From Paraflavitalea pollutisoli (GTDB lineage Bacteria > Bacteroidota > Bacteroidia > Chitinophagales > Chitinophagaceae), in assembly GCF_029360705.1 (NCBI RefSeq), contig NZ_JARKMX010000006.1:1-64000 (forward strand): a stretch of 64,000 nt of DNA, read 5' to 3'. Below the pieces are notes generated by a model. That model did no database searches, had not been told where the DNA came from, and worked only from the letters and a program-made list of their open reading frames with translations. Of the stretch, positions 62,331-64,000 are shown in pieces; position 1 is the stretch's first letter; every line of letters begins with the position of its first letter. The position numbers and the translations under genes were made by a program.

Positions 62331-64000
62331 ATGTGGAAGATCACGACTTCTTTATCTTTTTTAGTGGCCGCCCTATTGGCTGTATCCACCCTTTCGGCCC
62401 ACTCCATCCAACCCGGTGACTACTCAAAACTCGATGATGGTATTATTGTAAACGTCAAGCGTAGGGTCACCAACGGGGTTCGCCTCGTGCGCCTGCAGGC
62501 GGTGACCGATCGCATCATTCATATTACAGCCACCCCGCTCGACAGCTTCACCAACGTACAAAGCCTGATGGTATTACCGCGTAAAAGAATGCCGGTAAAA
62601 TGGGACGTTAAAGACGAAAAGGAGCAGGTGGTCCTGTCTACACCCGCCTTGCGGGCCATTGTATCCTTAACGACCGGCGAGATCAGTTTTACCGATCTTT
62701 CGGGTAAATTATTACTGGCCGAACCCCGGGAAGGAGGGAAGTCATTTGACCCCGTGGTGGAAGAAGGGGAGCCTTCTTTTCAATTGCGCCAGACCTTTCT
62801 CCAGACACCCGGCGAGGCTTTTTACGGATTGGGCCAGCACCAGCAAGGGCTGATGAACCAACGAGGCTACCAGGTCGATCTGGCGCAAAACAATACCGAG
62901 ATCGCAATTCCTTTTCTGTTGTCTACCAATAATTATGGCATCCTCTGGGATAATTACTCCATCACCAAATGGGGCGATACCCGTCCATACCAACCGTTGG
63001 GTAACCTGAAGCTCTATGCGGCCGACGGTAGTAAAGGCTGGCTCACGGCTACCTATGCGAAAAAAGGAACCCCCGACCAGGTCATCGTGAAGCGTCCGGA
63101 ATCGGCCTTGTCTTATGATTGGTTGAGCTCGCAAAAGGATTTTCCGGCAGGCATTCAGTTGGGGCAAACGGTGGTGAACTGGACCGGCGCCATCGAATCG
63201 TCTTTTACCGGTGTACACAATTTCTTATTACGTTATGGTGGTTATTGTAAGATCTGGATCGATGGAAAGTTACTGGCTGATCGTTGGCGGCAGCCCTGGA
63301 TGCCCGGCACAGCTGTATTGCCGGTTGCAATGGAGCGAGGTAGAAAATACGCCCTCCGCATTGAATGGAACCCCGATGGGGATGTTTCCTATATATCCTG
63401 CAATTGGTTAAGCCCGCTGCAGGGTGATCTTCAACAACAATATGGTTTCAGTGCCGAATCGGGTAGTCAGCTGGATTACTATTTTATCCAGGGTAAGAAC
63501 CTGGATGAAGTGATCGGTGGTTACCGCGAGGTGACCGGCCAAAGTTCTATTATGCCCAAATGGGCGATGGGCCTGTGGCAAAGCCGCGAGCGGTACAAAA
63601 CGCAGGACGAGATACTAAACACCGTGAAGGAATTTCGCCAGCGCAAGATCCCACTGGATAATATCGTACTCGACTGGTCGTACTGGAAACAGAACGATTG
63701 GGGCAGCCAGGATTTCGACAGTGCCCGTTTTGCCGATCCGGTGGGCCTGATCAACACCCTGCATAAGCAGTACAATACGAAGTTCATGATCTCGGTTTGG
63801 CCCAAGTTTTACGAGGGGCTACCTATCTACGACACCTTCAATAAACAAGGCTGGTTGTACAAACGTAATGTGGCCGAGCAGCGGCGAGACTGGATTGGTA
63901 CGGGGTATACCTCTACCTTCTACGACGCGCTCAATCCACAGGCGCGGCAAGCATTCTGGAACCTGATCAACAGGAAACTGTATGCCAAAGGTGTGGATGC
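62331..64000 (+). CDS. GH31 glycosidase with PA14 insert, 5' part
   Basis: An open frame of at least 556 codons that runs off the window end. A signal peptide (MWKITTSLSFLVAALLAVSTLSA) marks export. The N-terminal beta-sandwich (GQHQQGLMNQRGY, NTEIAIPFLLSTNNYGILWDNYS) is followed by a PA14-like insert (about 275-375, GVHNFLLRYGGYCKIWIDGKLLADRW) and the start of the TIM barrel (PKWAMGLWQSRERYKTQDE, DNIVLDWSYW, FMISVWPKFY). The catalytic aspartate segment, expected right after AKGVDA, is beyond the edge. The PA14 insert recalls Bacteroidota alpha-xylosidases such as BoGH31A, so an alpha-xylosidase acting on xyloglucan fragments is likely, but alpha-glucosidase cannot be excluded. Confidence 0.9.
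   Translation, partial: MWKITTSLSFLVAALLAVSTLSAHSIQPGDYSKLDDGIIVNVKRRVTNGVRLVRLQAVTDRIIHITATPLDSFTNVQSLMVLPRKRMPVKWDVKDEKEQVVLSTPALRAIVSLTTGEISFTDLSGKLLLAEPREGGKSFDPVVEEGEPSFQLRQTFLQTPGEAFYGLGQHQQGLMNQRGYQVDLAQNNTEIAIPFLLSTNNYGILWDNYSITKWGDTRPYQPLGNLKLYAADGSKGWLTATYAKKGTPDQVIVKRPESALSYDWLSSQKDFPAGIQLGQTVVNWTGAIESSFTGVHNFLLRYGGYCKIWIDGKLLADRWRQPWMPGTAVLPVAMERGRKYALRIEWNPDGDVSYISCNWLSPLQGDLQQQYGFSAESGSQLDYYFIQGKNLDEVIGGYREVTGQSSIMPKWAMGLWQSRERYKTQDEILNTVKEFRQRKIPLDNIVLDWSYWKQNDWGSQDFDSARFADPVGLINTLHKQYNTKFMISVWPKFYEGLPIYDTFNKQGWLYKRNVAEQRRDWIGTGYTSTFYDALNPQARQAFWNLINRKLYAKGVD

Overview
The window comes from the chromosome of a member of the Bacteroidota, most likely family Chitinophagaceae. The evidence is a PorQ-type type IX secretion protein, a parA-parB-DUF5683-dapB operon, LytTR, hybrid two-component and ECF/FecR-type regulators, a GH31 enzyme with a PA14 insert, and promoters of the form TTG/TTTG-N20-22-TAnnTTTG (seen before ppa, phoH, ahcY and a metal-dependent hydrolase). 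No tRNA, rRNA, CRISPR array, insertion sequence or prophage was found. The only mobile DNA is the 3' end of a group II intron at the left edge.

Layout. 0-7.5 kb: intron tail, inorganic pyrophosphatase, PhoH, HxlR and Rrf2 regulators, S-adenosylhomocysteinase, small unknown proteins and a free-standing LuxR-type DNA-binding domain. 7.7-11 kb: parA-parB-DUF5683-dapB, read leftwards. 11-14 kb: metal-dependent hydrolase, FMN reductase, membrane phosphoesterase. 14.5-20.4 kb: a LytTR response regulator with a hybrid kinase, an outer-membrane barrel protein, DoxX, a Crp-type regulator and a PhzF-like fragment. 20.6-26 kb: Lon, PorQ, a free-standing receiver domain and BioB. 26-33.7 kb: a transglutaminase-like membrane protein, then a tightly coupled four-gene operon (M42 peptidase, 60-residue membrane protein, NoeA-like methyltransferase, membrane sulfatase-like protein), lipoproteins and a LuxE-like enzyme. 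33.7-42.2 kb: Gfo/Idh oxidoreductase with GntP permease, a YdjM-like membrane protein, a phospholipase D family synthase, an AraC regulator, a truncated FecR-like protein and an ECF sigma factor in a long AT-rich, gene-poor stretch.

42.7-56.3 kb is a probable envelope glycoconjugate or exopolysaccharide locus: an initiating sugar-phosphate transferase, a nucleotidyltransferase-like protein, two B12-type radical SAM proteins around a methyltransferase, four glycosyltransferases and an ABC exporter. Within each of its three transcription blocks the genes overlap by 4 or 8 bases. 56.8-64 kb holds a ROK protein and a carbohydrate-use locus, in which a hybrid two-component regulator of about 1,390 residues stands before a GH31 glycosidase cut by the window edge. 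A pair of direct repeats 22 bp apart precedes the GH31 gene and is a good candidate for the regulator's operator.

Non-gene signals of interest are two arrays of 11-bp direct repeats (3.5 kb and 49.3 kb), a split receiver/HTH pair, and a 714-bp repeat-bearing gap between two convergent genes. Start codons were moved downstream from the longest open frame where a signal peptide, promoter, gene overlap or family length called for it.
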